NCBI GenBank assembly: GCA_028280455.1
Contig: JANQLT010000099.1
Span: 1-43,854 of the forward strand
Length of the DNA stretch: 43,854 bases
Source of the DNA: Kiloniellales bacterium
Lineage (GTDB): Bacteria; Pseudomonadota; Alphaproteobacteria; Kiloniellales; JAKSDN01
Direction: 5' to 3'
The position numbers and the translations under genes were made by a program. Positions within the stretch are counted from its first letter, which is position 1; each line of letters starts with the position of its first letter. The notes below the pieces were generated by a model. It worked only from the letters and a program-made list of their open reading frames with translations. It was not told where the DNA came from and searched no databases. Positions 30,758 to 38,636 of this stretch are shown piece after piece.

Positions 30758-31483
30758 TCAGCCTTGGAAGGCCACCAGCTCCCCGTGCCGCGTGCAGCCC
30801 GGCTCCGCCAGCTCGACGAACAGCTCCGTCACCGCCTCGGGCTCCGGCAGGCTTTGCGGGTCTTCGCCGGGGAAGGCCTGCATGCGCATACGGGTGCGCA
30901 GGGCGCCGGGGGAGAGCAGGTTGACGCGGACGGCGGTCTTTTCCGTCTCGGCGGCGTAGGTCAGGGCCAGGCACTCCAGCGCGGCCTTGGAGACGGCGTA
31001 GGGGCCCCAGTAGGCGCGCGGGTCCTGCGTGGCGCCGGTGGTGACGAAGATCGCCCGGCCGGCGTCGGAGAGGCGCAGCAGCGGGTCGAGGCTGCGGATC
31101 AGGCGCCAGTTGGCGGTGAGGTTGACGTCCATCACGGCGCGCCAGTCGGCCGGCTTGACGTGGCCGAGGGGCGAGAGCGGGCCGAGCAGGCCGGCGTTGC
31201 CGACCAGGATGTCGAGCCGGCCGAAGCGCTCGTGCAGCAGTGCGCCGAGCCGGTCCAGCGCGTCGTGCTCCGTCAGGTCCTGCGGCACCAGGGTCGCCTT
31301 CTGGCCGCCGGCCTGGCGGATCTGGTCGTCGACCTCCTCCAGGCCGCCGACCGTGCGGGCCAGCAGCACCAGGTGGGCGCCCTCGGCGGCTAAGCGGCGG
31401 GCGACCGCGGCGCCCAGGCCGCGCGAGGCGCCGGTCACCAGGGCGATGCGGCCGGCCAGGCGGCCCTCAGCGCTGGCGCTCAA
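30758..31483 (-). CDS. short-chain dehydrogenase/reductase
   Basis: 241 residues with a Rossmann fold. The cofactor motif TGASRGLG (about 17-24), NAGLLGP and the catalytic YAVSK (Tyr and Lys, about 169-173) are present. The usual catalytic serine, 13 residues before the Tyr, is a threonine (VTTGATQ), which may still work but is unusual. The start is TTG 31483, inside the 3' end of the DUF2937 gene (17-base overlap). It closes the cvpA-purF group; SDRs of this YciK-like kind commonly follow purF in this class. Substrate unknown. Confidence 0.87.
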   Translation of the reverse strand: MSASAEGRLAGRIALVTGASRGLGAAVARRLAAEGAHLVLLARTVGGLEEVDDQIRQAGGQKATLVPQDLTEHDALDRLGALLHERFGRLDILVGNAGLLGPLSPLGHVKPADWRAVMDVNLTANWRLIRSLDPLLRLSDAGRAIFVTTGATQDPRAYWGPYAVSKAALECLALTYAAETEKTAVRVNLLSPGALRTRMRMQAFPGEDPQSLPEPEAVTELFVELAEPGCTRHGELVAFQG

Positions 31484-32027
31484 GGCTCTTGTCCGCGGCG
31501 CGCCGCCGCTCAGGGCTCTCGTCCGCGGCGCGGCGCCGCAGGCGGCCGCGCAGGCCGCCGAGACCGCCTTCGCAGGCGGCCAGGATCAGCATCGCCACGA
31601 ATGCGCCGGCCAGGGCGTAGCAGAGGCCCTCGGCGGTGGCCGGCAGGGCGGGCTCGTAGCCCTTGAAGGTGTCGCGGGCGATCGCCGGGTCCCAGTGCTT
31701 GGCGAAGACCAAGGGCCGCTCCAGGGGCGTCGCCTGCAGCAGGGCGCCGTAGGCGGTCTCGAACTCGTCGGCGCGGCCGAGCCGCTCCAGCTCGCGCTTG
31801 GCGGCATGGGCGGCGGCGCTGGTGCCGGCGTTTTGCAGCTCGGCGATGTAGGCCTCGATGCTGCGGCCCAGGGTCTGGGCGTCGGCCATCAGGCGCTGCA
31901 GGTCGTCGCGGGTCTGGTCGAGCCGGCCGCCGAGGCGCTGCAGGTACTGCTGGTAGAAGGCCGGGAACTGCGCGAAGGCGCCGGCGCCGAAGAGCGAAGC
32001 CAGGCCGTTGAGCAGCCGACCGATCAC
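31467..32027 (-). CDS. DUF2937 family membrane-anchored protein
   Basis: 186 residues. A hydrophobic N-terminus (LLNGLASLFGAGAFAQFPAF), a coiled-coil-like stretch (about 28-85), then a membrane helix (about 133-152, LCYALAGAFVAMLILAA) and a basic tail. This matches DUF2937. The tail carries a tandem repeat of ten residues (RRAADESPER / RRAADKSLER). The start GTG 32027 overlaps the purF stop by four bases. Function unknown. Confidence 0.8.
   Translation of the reverse strand: MIGRLLNGLASLFGAGAFAQFPAFYQQYLQRLGGRLDQTRDDLQRLMADAQTLGRSIEAYIAELQNAGTSAAAHAAKRELERLGRADEFETAYGALLQATPLERPLVFAKHWDPAIARDTFKGYEPALPATAEGLCYALAGAFVAMLILAACEGGLGGLRGRLRRRAADESPERRRAADKSLERQR
31477..31532. repeat. 30-bp in-frame tandem duplication at the DUF2937/SDR junction
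   Basis: A 26-base unit beginning CGCTCA at 31477 is repeated at 31507 with two mismatches, a period of 30 bases or ten codons. The first copy spans the stop region of DUF2937 and the TTG start of the SDR gene. It has lengthened the DUF2937 tail and may have moved the SDR start. Confidence 0.85.
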
Positions 32028-33484
32028 GCCATCTCGGCCAGCAGGGTGAGCTGCTGGGGCCCGCTGGCGCCGTCGCGGTCGCTCAAGCTGGTCGGGTAGT
32101 CGCCGGTGAAGCAGGCGTCGCAGTATTGCGGATGCGCGGTGTCGCGGCCGCCCTCGCCCATGGCCCGGTAGAGGCCGTCGAGCGAGACGAAGGCCAGGCT
32201 GTCGACGCCGATGTGCCGGGCCATGGCTTCGACGTCGAGGCTGGCGGCCAGCAGCTCGCCGCGCTCCGGCGTGTCGATGCCGTAGAAGCAGGAGTGGCTG
32301 GTCGGCGGCGCGGCGATGCGCATATGCACGCTGGTCGCGCCCGCGGCGCGGACCATCTCGACGATCTTCACCGAGGTCGTGCCGCGCACGATGGAGTCGT
32401 CGACCAGCACCACGCGCTTGTCCTTGAGCAGCGCGGTGTTGGCGTTGTGCTTCAGGCGCACGCCGAGATTGCGGATCTGCTGCGCCGGCTCGATGAAGGT
32501 GCGGCCGACGTAGTGGTTGCGGATGATGCCCAGCTCGAAGGCGATGCCGGCCTGCTTGGCGTAGCCGATCGCCGCCGGCACGCCGGAGTCCGGCACCGGG
32601 ATCACCAGGTCGGCCTCGACCGGGCTCTCCTTGGCCAGCTCGGCGCCGATCAGCCGGCGCGACTCGTAGACGCTGCGGCCGTCCATCACCGAGTCGGGCC
32701 GGGCGAAGTAGATGTGCTCGAAGATGCAGGGCCGGCGCCGGGCGGGCGGGAAGGGGCGCAGGGAGTGCACGCCGCTGTCGTCGATCACGACCATCTCGCC
32801 GGCCTCGATCTCGCGCAGCGTCTTGGCGCCGAGGATGTCGAAGGCGCAGGTCTCCGAGGCGAGGATGTGGCTGCCGTCGAGCTCGCCCAGGACCAGCGGC
32901 CGGACGCCGAGGGGGTCGCGCACGCCGATCACGCAGTTGTCGGCCAGGGCGACCAGCGAGTAGGCGCCCTCGACCTGGCGCAGGGCCTCAATCATGCGGT
33001 CGATCAGCGAGCCGGCCCGCGAGGTGGCGATCAGGTGGACGATGACCTCGGTGTCGGAGGTCGACTGGAACAGCGAGCCGCGGTGCACCAGCTCCTTGCG
33101 AAGCCGGTAGGCGTTGGTCAGGTTGCCGTTGTGCGCCAGCGCCAGGCCGCCGATCTCGAGGTCGGCGAAGAGCGGCTGGACGTTGCGCAGCACCGTGTCG
33201 CCGCTGGTCGAGTAGCGCGTGTGGCCGATCGCCGCGTGGCCGGCCAGGCGGGACATGACCTGCTCGCTGGAGAAGATGTCGCCGACCAGGCCGAGGTCGC
33301 GGTGGGCGTGGAACTGCTGGCCGTCGAAGGTGACCATGCCGGCCGCTTCCTGGCCGCGGTGCTGCAAGGCATGCAGGCCGAGGGCGGTGTGGGCCGCGGC
33401 GTCGTCGTGGCCGTGGATGCCGAAGACGGCACACTCTTCGTGGAACTTGTCGTCTTCGAACTCGAAAGGATGGCCGATTGCCAT
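32024..33484 (-). CDS. purF: amidophosphoribosyltransferase
   Basis: First step of purine synthesis: PRPP plus glutamine gives phosphoribosylamine. 486 residues from ATG 33484 (GGGAGAGA upstream). The Ntn-type nucleophile is C18 in HEECAVFGI, so a 17-residue propeptide is removed, as in the B. subtilis-type enzyme. The PRPP loop is VVLVDDSIVRGTTS. Cysteines in PCIFEHIYFARPDS, SCFYGIDT and YCDACFTG match the four iron-sulfur ligands of that type. The longer frame from 33562 only extends the propeptide and lacks a ribosome-binding site. Confidence 0.96.
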   Translation of the reverse strand: MAIGHPFEFEDDKFHEECAVFGIHGHDDAAAHTALGLHALQHRGQEAAGMVTFDGQQFHAHRDLGLVGDIFSSEQVMSRLAGHAAIGHTRYSTSGDTVLRNVQPLFADLEIGGLALAHNGNLTNAYRLRKELVHRGSLFQSTSDTEVIVHLIATSRAGSLIDRMIEALRQVEGAYSLVALADNCVIGVRDPLGVRPLVLGELDGSHILASETCAFDILGAKTLREIEAGEMVVIDDSGVHSLRPFPPARRRPCIFEHIYFARPDSVMDGRSVYESRRLIGAELAKESPVEADLVIPVPDSGVPAAIGYAKQAGIAFELGIIRNHYVGRTFIEPAQQIRNLGVRLKHNANTALLKDKRVVLVDDSIVRGTTSVKIVEMVRAAGATSVHMRIAAPPTSHSCFYGIDTPERGELLAASLDVEAMARHIGVDSLAFVSLDGLYRAMGEGGRDTAHPQYCDACFTGDYPTSLSDRDGASGPQQLTLLAEMA

Positions 33485-33558
33485 GTCTCTCCCGCTGCCG
33501 GAGCCCGCCTGCCGCGTCATGGCGCCCCGCTCATGTCGCCCCGCCCATATCGCCAGGG

Positions 33559-34224
33559 TCATTGGGCGGTCTCGAAGAGGCGCTGCATATCCTTTCGCTC
33601 AGCGTCCTTATACCCCGACGGGCCGCCGGGTCCAGCCTCATCTGACCCCGACTCGGAGGCCCCCGATACCTCCGGCTTGATCAGGCGCTGCAGGCTCGGC
33701 GACTCGCCGGCGGTGGCCGGGTCGATCTCCGGGCGCAGGCTCTCCGGCATGGCTTGCAGGATCGCGTCGGCGCCCTGCTCGACCAGGGGCAGGGCGCGGG
33801 CCTCGCTGATCCAGCTCGGGTGGTCCTCGCGCGGCAGGGCCAGGACCAGGCCGATCCAGGCCAGGCAGACCAGGAAGGCGCCGCGCAGGAAGCCGAACAG
33901 CAGGCCGAGCGAGCGGTCGACCGCGCCCAGGCTGCTCTCGCGGATGTGACGCGAGATCATGTGGCAGAGCACCGAGAGGGCGACCAGGACGAGGATGAAC
34001 ACGCTGGCGCCGGCGGCGATCTCGGCGAAGATCTTGATGGCGATCAGGTCGCGCGCATAGGGCAGCAGCAGCGGCAGGCCGTAGACCGTCGCCACGGCCG
34101 CGCCGATCCAGGCCGCCATCGACAGCAGCTCATGGACGAAGCCGCGCACGAAGGCGAGGGCGCCCGAGATCAGGATGACCACGAAGATCGCCAGGTCGGT
34201 GACGTTGATCGGCAAGTCGTCCAT
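33559..34224 (-). CDS. cvpA: CvpA family membrane protein
   Basis: 221 residues. Four membrane segments (about 8-28, 32-52, 66-88 and 105-130), then an acidic, Ser/Pro-rich cytoplasmic tail of some 80 residues. It was first linked to colicin V production and later to envelope stress; the mechanism remains unclear. It sits just before purF, as in many Proteobacteria. ATG 34224 is the only good start. The family match rests on SGALAFVRGFVHELLS and DRSLGLLFGFLRGAFL. Confidence 0.92.
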   Translation of the reverse strand: MDDLPINVTDLAIFVVILISGALAFVRGFVHELLSMAAWIGAAVATVYGLPLLLPYARDLIAIKIFAEIAAGASVFILVLVALSVLCHMISRHIRESSLGAVDRSLGLLFGFLRGAFLVCLAWIGLVLALPREDHPSWISEARALPLVEQGADAILQAMPESLRPEIDPATAGESPSLQRLIKPEVSGASESGSDEAGPGGPSGYKDAERKDMQRLFETAQ

Positions 34225-34275
34225 GGGCCGGCGTCTGCTTGGCTCTCGTCTGCTGGCTCTGCGGAAGGCGCCGCG

Positions 34276-35703
34276 CTAGAGGCTGCGCCGGGCCTCAGTG
34301 TCGCCCAGAGGCGCCCCGATTCGCGCCACCAGATCGGCCACATGACCCATGGTTTCAACCTCCAGCGGCGTCTCGCTCCGGCCGTCCTTGCGCGCCTTGG
34401 CCGCCGGCGCGAAGGCCCGCGCGAAGCCCAGCTTGGCGGCCTCCTTGAGGCGCAGGTCGCGCCGCCCGACCTGGCGGACCTCGCCGGACAGGCCGATCTC
34501 GCCGAACAGAACGCAGTCCGACGGCACCGCCTGGTTGCCGGCCGCCGAGACGATGGCCGCGGCCATCGCCAGGTCCGCCGCCGGCTCGTTCAGGCGCAAG
34601 CCGCCGACGACGTTCAGATAGACATCCCGGCCGGCGAAGGAAAGCCCGCAGCGGGCCTCCAGCACGGCCAGGACCATGGCGAGCCGGGCCTGGTCCCAGC
34701 CGACCACCGCGCGGCGCGGCGTGCCGAGCGGCGAGGCCGAGACAAGGGCTTGAACCTCCACCAGAATCGGCCGGGTGCCCTCGATGCCGGCGAACACGCA
34801 GGCGCCGGTCACCTCGCCCTGGCGCTCTGTCAAAAACAGGGCCGAGGGGTTCTCGACCTCGATCAGGCCGCCGTCGCTCATCTCGAAGACGCCGATCTCG
34901 TCGGTCGGCCCGAAGCGGTTCTTGACCGCGCGCAGGATGCGGAACTGGTGGCCGCGCTCGCCCTCGAAGGCGAGGACCGTGTCGACCATGTGCTCCAGCA
35001 CCTTAGGTCCGGCGATCAGGCCCTCCTTGGTGACATGGCCGACCAGCAGCAGGGTGAAGCCGCGCTGCTTGGCCAGGCGGATCAGCTCCTGGGCGCTGCC
35101 GCGCACCTGGGCCACGGTGCCCGGCGCCGACTCCAGGCTGTCGAGGAACATGGTCTGGATCGAGTCGACGATGACCACGGCCGCCTCGGTGAGGTTCGAC
35201 TCCAGGCCGGCCAGGATCTCGCGCACCGAGGTCGCCGCGGCCAACGCGACGGGCGCGTCGGCCAGGCCGAGCCGGGTCGCGCGCAGCCGGATCTGGTCGA
35301 TCGACTCCTCGCCGGAGATGTAGGCGCAGGGCACCGGCGCGCCGGCCTTGCCGCGAGCCAGCATGGCCGCCGCCTGCAGCAGCACGGTCGACTTGCCGAC
35401 GCCGGGGTCGCCGCCGATCAGCACCGCCGAGCCGGGGATCAGGCCGCCGCCGCAGACCCGGTCGAACTCGCCGATGCCGCTGGTCAGGCGCGGCAGGACT
35501 TGGCCGTCCGCGCGCGTCTCGTCGAGCCGGTCGAAGACCAGGGCTCGCCCGGAGCGTCCACCGCTGAGGCCGCCCGGCGTGCTCTGCGGCAGGGCCTCCT
35601 CGACCATCGAGTTCCATTCGCCGCAGGCTTCGCAGCGCCCGCTCCACTTCGGCGCCTGCGCGCCGCAGGCCTGGCAGACGTAGCGGGACTGCCGCTTGGC
35701 CAC
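34276..35703 (-). CDS. radA: DNA repair protein RadA
   Basis: 475 residues. Branch-migrating ATPase of recombination. An N-terminal C4 zinc finger (C10, C13, C24, C27), a RecA-like ATPase with Walker A GGDPGVGKST (97-106) and Walker B VVIVDSIQ, the RadA-specific KNRFG in VKNRFGPTDEIG, and a C-terminal Lon-protease-like domain (about 295-475). The start is GTG 35703. It follows a repeat-filled gap of 223 bases, so it may begin a new transcription unit with cvpA and purF. Confidence 0.96.
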   Translation of the reverse strand: MAKRQSRYVCQACGAQAPKWSGRCEACGEWNSMVEEALPQSTPGGLSGGRSGRALVFDRLDETRADGQVLPRLTSGIGEFDRVCGGGLIPGSAVLIGGDPGVGKSTVLLQAAAMLARGKAGAPVPCAYISGEESIDQIRLRATRLGLADAPVALAAATSVREILAGLESNLTEAAVVIVDSIQTMFLDSLESAPGTVAQVRGSAQELIRLAKQRGFTLLLVGHVTKEGLIAGPKVLEHMVDTVLAFEGERGHQFRILRAVKNRFGPTDEIGVFEMSDGGLIEVENPSALFLTERQGEVTGACVFAGIEGTRPILVEVQALVSASPLGTPRRAVVGWDQARLAMVLAVLEARCGLSFAGRDVYLNVVGGLRLNEPAADLAMAAAIVSAAGNQAVPSDCVLFGEIGLSGEVRQVGRRDLRLKEAAKLGFARAFAPAAKARKDGRSETPLEVETMGHVADLVARIGAPLGDTEARRSL

Positions 35704-35740
35704 TAGACGCCGCCTCGCCGGCCTGCCGGAATGCCGAGTG

Positions 35741-35875
35741 CCCTCCTCCCCCCGCGAGGGGGAGGACCGAGGAGGGGGGCGATCGGCGTCCGCCGATCAA
35801 CAGAGGGATACTTCGTGGGCCGGGCCGAAAGCCCGGCCGCCCCCCTCCCTAACCCTCCCCCTCGCAGGGGGAGGG
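35741..35875. repeat. 135-bp intergenic element with nested hairpins between mlaF and radA
   Basis: Four stems can be read: CCTCCCCC/GGGGGAGG (35745-35765), GATCGGCG/CGCCGATC (35781-35798), GGCCGGGC/GCCCGGCC (35818-35838) and CCCTCCCCC/GGGGGAGGG (35853-35875). In addition GGAGGGGGG (35771-35779) pairs with CCCCCCTCC (35840-35848). The rest of the 35704-35926 gap has no other feature. Likely a dispersed repeat acting as terminator after mlaF. Confidence 0.75.
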
Positions 35876-35926
35876 AACAGGTTTGCGCAACCGGACCTGC
35901 GATTGCCGCGACGGGACTCGACGGCG

Positions 35927-36706
35927 TCACGCCACCTTGACCTCGGTTTCGATGGGACCCTCGGCCAGGCCGTTGATGAACTGGCGGATGTAGGGGTTGT
36001 CGGTGCTGTCGACCTCGGCGGTCGGGCCGGTCCAGACCATCTTGCCGGCGTAGAGCATGGCGATGCGGTGGGAGATCCGCCGGGCGCTGTCCATGTCGTG
36101 GGTGATCGAGAGCGCGGTGGCGCCCAGGTCGTGCACGCACTTGACGATCAGCTCGTCGATGATGTCGCCCATGATCGGGTCGAGCCCGGTGGTCGGCTCG
36201 TCGAAGAACAGGATCTCAGGCTCGGTGGCGATGGCCCGGGCCAGGCCGACTCGCTTGCGCATGCCGACCGAGAGCTCGGCCGGATAGGCCTCGGCCATGT
36301 CCTGGCCGAGGCCGACGTCGGCCATCTTCTCGAGAGCGATCTGTCTCGCCTCGCGCGTGCCGCGTCCCTGCACTTCGATCAGGCCGAAGGCGACGTTGCG
36401 CCAGACCGGCAGGGAATCGAACAGGGCCGCGGCCTGGAACAGCATGCCGATCTTGCGGCGCACGGCTTCGAGGTCGTCGCCGGCAAGGCCGACCGCTTCC
36501 CGGCCGTCGATCTTGATGCTGCCGGCGTCGGGCTGCAGCAGCCCGAGGATGCACTTGGTCAGCACCGACTTGCCCATGCCCGAGCCGCCGATGACGACCA
36601 GCGATTCGCCCTCGTAGATGTCGAGATCGAGCTCGTCGAGGACCACCTTGGGGCCGAAGGCCTTGCAGAGTCCGTGGATCTCGATCTTGACCGCTTTCTC
36701 GCTCAT
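35927..36706 (-). CDS. mlaF: phospholipid-transport ABC ATPase MlaF
   Basis: 259 residues. ATP-binding subunit of the Mla system that keeps outer-membrane lipid asymmetry. Walker A is GGSGMGKS (about 39-46), the signature is ELSVGMRKRVGLARA, and Walker B is ILFFDEPTTGLDP. The variant LSVGM in place of LSGGQ is a hallmark of the MlaF branch. ATG 36706 overlaps the stop of mlaE (ATGA). MlaD and other partners are not in the window. Confidence 0.93.
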   Translation of the reverse strand: MSEKAVKIEIHGLCKAFGPKVVLDELDLDIYEGESLVVIGGSGMGKSVLTKCILGLLQPDAGSIKIDGREAVGLAGDDLEAVRRKIGMLFQAAALFDSLPVWRNVAFGLIEVQGRGTREARQIALEKMADVGLGQDMAEAYPAELSVGMRKRVGLARAIATEPEILFFDEPTTGLDPIMGDIIDELIVKCVHDLGATALSITHDMDSARRISHRIAMLYAGKMVWTGPTAEVDSTDNPYIRQFINGLAEGPIETEVKVA

Positions 36707-37476
36707 CGCGCGAAGAACAGCTCGGTGATGAAGTAGTTGAAGCAGAGGATCAGGATCGAGGCCGAGACCACGGCGTTGGTGGTCGCGGTGCCGACGCCCT
36801 GGGCGCCGCCGCGCGAGTGGTAGCCGTGGTAGCAGCCCATCAGGGTCACCAGGAACCCGAAGACGCTGGCCTTGACCAGGCCCGAGATCACGTCGATCGG
36901 CTCCAGGAAGTCGAGCGTGTTCTTGATGTAGGTCGCCGGGTTGAAGCCGAGCTTGAAGACCGAGACCACGTAGCCGCCGAACACGCCGATGATGTCGGCG
37001 GTCAGCACCAGCAGCGGCAGCATGGTGATGCCGGCCAGCAGGCGCGGCGCGACCAGGTACTTCAGCGGGTTCGTCGCCAGGGTGTCGAGCGCGTCGATCT
37101 GCTCGGTGACGCGCATGGTGCCGATCTCGGCGGCCATCGCCGCGCCGATCCGCCCGGCGACCATCAGCCCGGCCAGCACCGGGCCCAGCTCGCGGGTGAT
37201 CGAGACGATCACCACGTTGGGGATCGCGCTCTCGGCGTTGAAGCGCGAGAAGCCGGTGTAGCTCTGCAGCGCCAGCACCATCCCGGTGAAGATCGCCGTC
37301 AGGCCGACCACGGGCAGCGAGTAGTAGCCGATCTCGACCATCTGCCGGCCGATCAGCCGCGGGTAGAAGGGCGGCCGGACGATGTGCGACAGCGAGATCA
37401 GGGCGAAGAGGGTCAGGCGGCCGACCGCGGACAGGAAGGCCAGGAAGGTCCGGCCGAGAGGCTGCAGCAGCGGCAT
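36703..37476 (-). CDS. mlaE: phospholipid-transport ABC permease MlaE
   Basis: 257 residues. Membrane subunit with five or six hydrophobic segments and the family blocks FTGMVLALQ (about 64-72), ELGPVLAGLMVAGRIGAAMAAEIGTM and TEQIDALDTLATNPLKYL (about 122-139). Start ATG 37476 lies two bases after the stop of alr. Works with MlaF. The gene pair directly after alr and dnaB is the usual alphaproteobacterial arrangement. Confidence 0.94.
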   Translation of the reverse strand: MPLLQPLGRTFLAFLSAVGRLTLFALISLSHIVRPPFYPRLIGRQMVEIGYYSLPVVGLTAIFTGMVLALQSYTGFSRFNAESAIPNVVIVSITRELGPVLAGLMVAGRIGAAMAAEIGTMRVTEQIDALDTLATNPLKYLVAPRLLAGITMLPLLVLTADIIGVFGGYVVSVFKLGFNPATYIKNTLDFLEPIDVISGLVKASVFGFLVTLMGCYHGYHSRGGAQGVGTATTNAVVSASILILCFNYFITELFFAR

Positions 37477-37478
37477 GC

Positions 37479-38636
37479 TCAGGCGCCGCTGTAGACCCGG
37501 TGGTAGCGCCGGCCGAGCGCGGTCAGGATCTCGTAGCCGATGGTGCCGGCCTCGTCCGCCAGCCTGTCGGGGCCCTGCTCGGGGTCGAGCAGATCGACGA
37601 TGCCGCCGGGTCGCGCCTGCGCGGGCGGCACGTCGGTCACGTCCAGAGTGATGAGATCCATCGACACCCGACCAATCACGGCGACCCTCTGGCCAGCGAT
37701 GAAAGCGCTTCCCTTGTCGGACAGCGAACGCAGATAGCCGTCCGCATATCCGACTCCGAGTGTCGCGACTCGCATTGGCCCCCCGGCGCGGTAATCGGCA
37801 CCATAGCCAACGCTCTGTGGAGCGTCAATCTCACGCACTTGGAGGATTCTTGCTTTCAGGCCAACGACTTGGACCATCGGATTGGGCTTGCCGGGAAGCG
37901 GATTCACGCCATAGAGCGCGACCCCCGGGCGGGCCAGATCGAAGTGATAGTCGGGCCCGAGGAAGACCCCCGGAGAGTTCGCCAGGCTCGCCGGCGCCCG
38001 GGGCAGACGGGTCAGGGCCGCCCGGAAGTCGGCGAGCTGGCGGGCGTTCATCGGCCCCTCCCTGTCCTCGGCGCAGGCCAGGTGCGACATCAGCAGGGCG
38101 ACCTCGATGCCGGACAGGCGCTCCGGCTCGGCGGCCAGGCGGTCGAGCTCCCGGGGCGGCAGGCCGAGCCGGCACATGCCGCTGTCGAGGTGGACGGCGG
38201 CCGGCAGGGCGCGGCCCTCCGCGGCGGCGCGCCGGGCCCAGGCCTCGATGTCGCCGAGGCTGTTGAGCACGGGCCGCAGGCGATGCGCGAGGTAGTCGCC
38301 CTCGCAGCCCGGCATGAGGCCGTTGAGCACGTGGATCTCGGCGGCGGGGCAGGGCTCGGCGAGGATGCCGCGCAGGGCGATGGCCTCGTCCAGGGTGGCG
38401 ACGAAGAACTGCGTCGCGCCTTCCGCGGCGAGCGCCGGGGCGACGTCGCCTAAGCCCAGGCCGTAGGCGTCGGCCTTGCAGACGGCGGCACAGGGAGTCG
38501 CGCCCAGCTCGGCCTGCAGGCGACGGTAGTTCTCGCGGATCGCCCCGAGGTCGATCGACAGCACCGCCCCCGCGCGCCGCGCCGCCGGCGAGTCCCAGAG
38601 CGCCGGATCGGCGAGCGACGGGTCAGCCGATCTCAT
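37479..38636 (-). CDS. alr: alanine racemase
   Basis: 385 residues. Makes D-alanine for peptidoglycan with PLP. The lysine that binds PLP is K54 in AAVCKADAYGLG, and the opposing catalytic tyrosine is in SVGYGADYRAGG (near 277). ARPGVALYGVNP and the RVSMDLITLDV block complete the signature. Start ATG 38636 lies inside the 3' end of dnaB (14-base overlap). The part coded by about 37640-37920 has noticeably lower GC and different wobble bases than the rest of the gene. Confidence 0.95.
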   Translation of the reverse strand: MRSADPSLADPALWDSPAARRAGAVLSIDLGAIRENYRRLQAELGATPCAAVCKADAYGLGLGDVAPALAAEGATQFFVATLDEAIALRGILAEPCPAAEIHVLNGLMPGCEGDYLAHRLRPVLNSLGDIEAWARRAAAEGRALPAAVHLDSGMCRLGLPPRELDRLAAEPERLSGIEVALLMSHLACAEDREGPMNARQLADFRAALTRLPRAPASLANSPGVFLGPDYHFDLARPGVALYGVNPLPGKPNPMVQVVGLKARILQVREIDAPQSVGYGADYRAGGPMRVATLGVGYADGYLRSLSDKGSAFIAGQRVAVIGRVSMDLITLDVTDVPPAQARPGGIVDLLDPEQGPDRLADEAGTIGYEILTALGRRYHRVYSGA

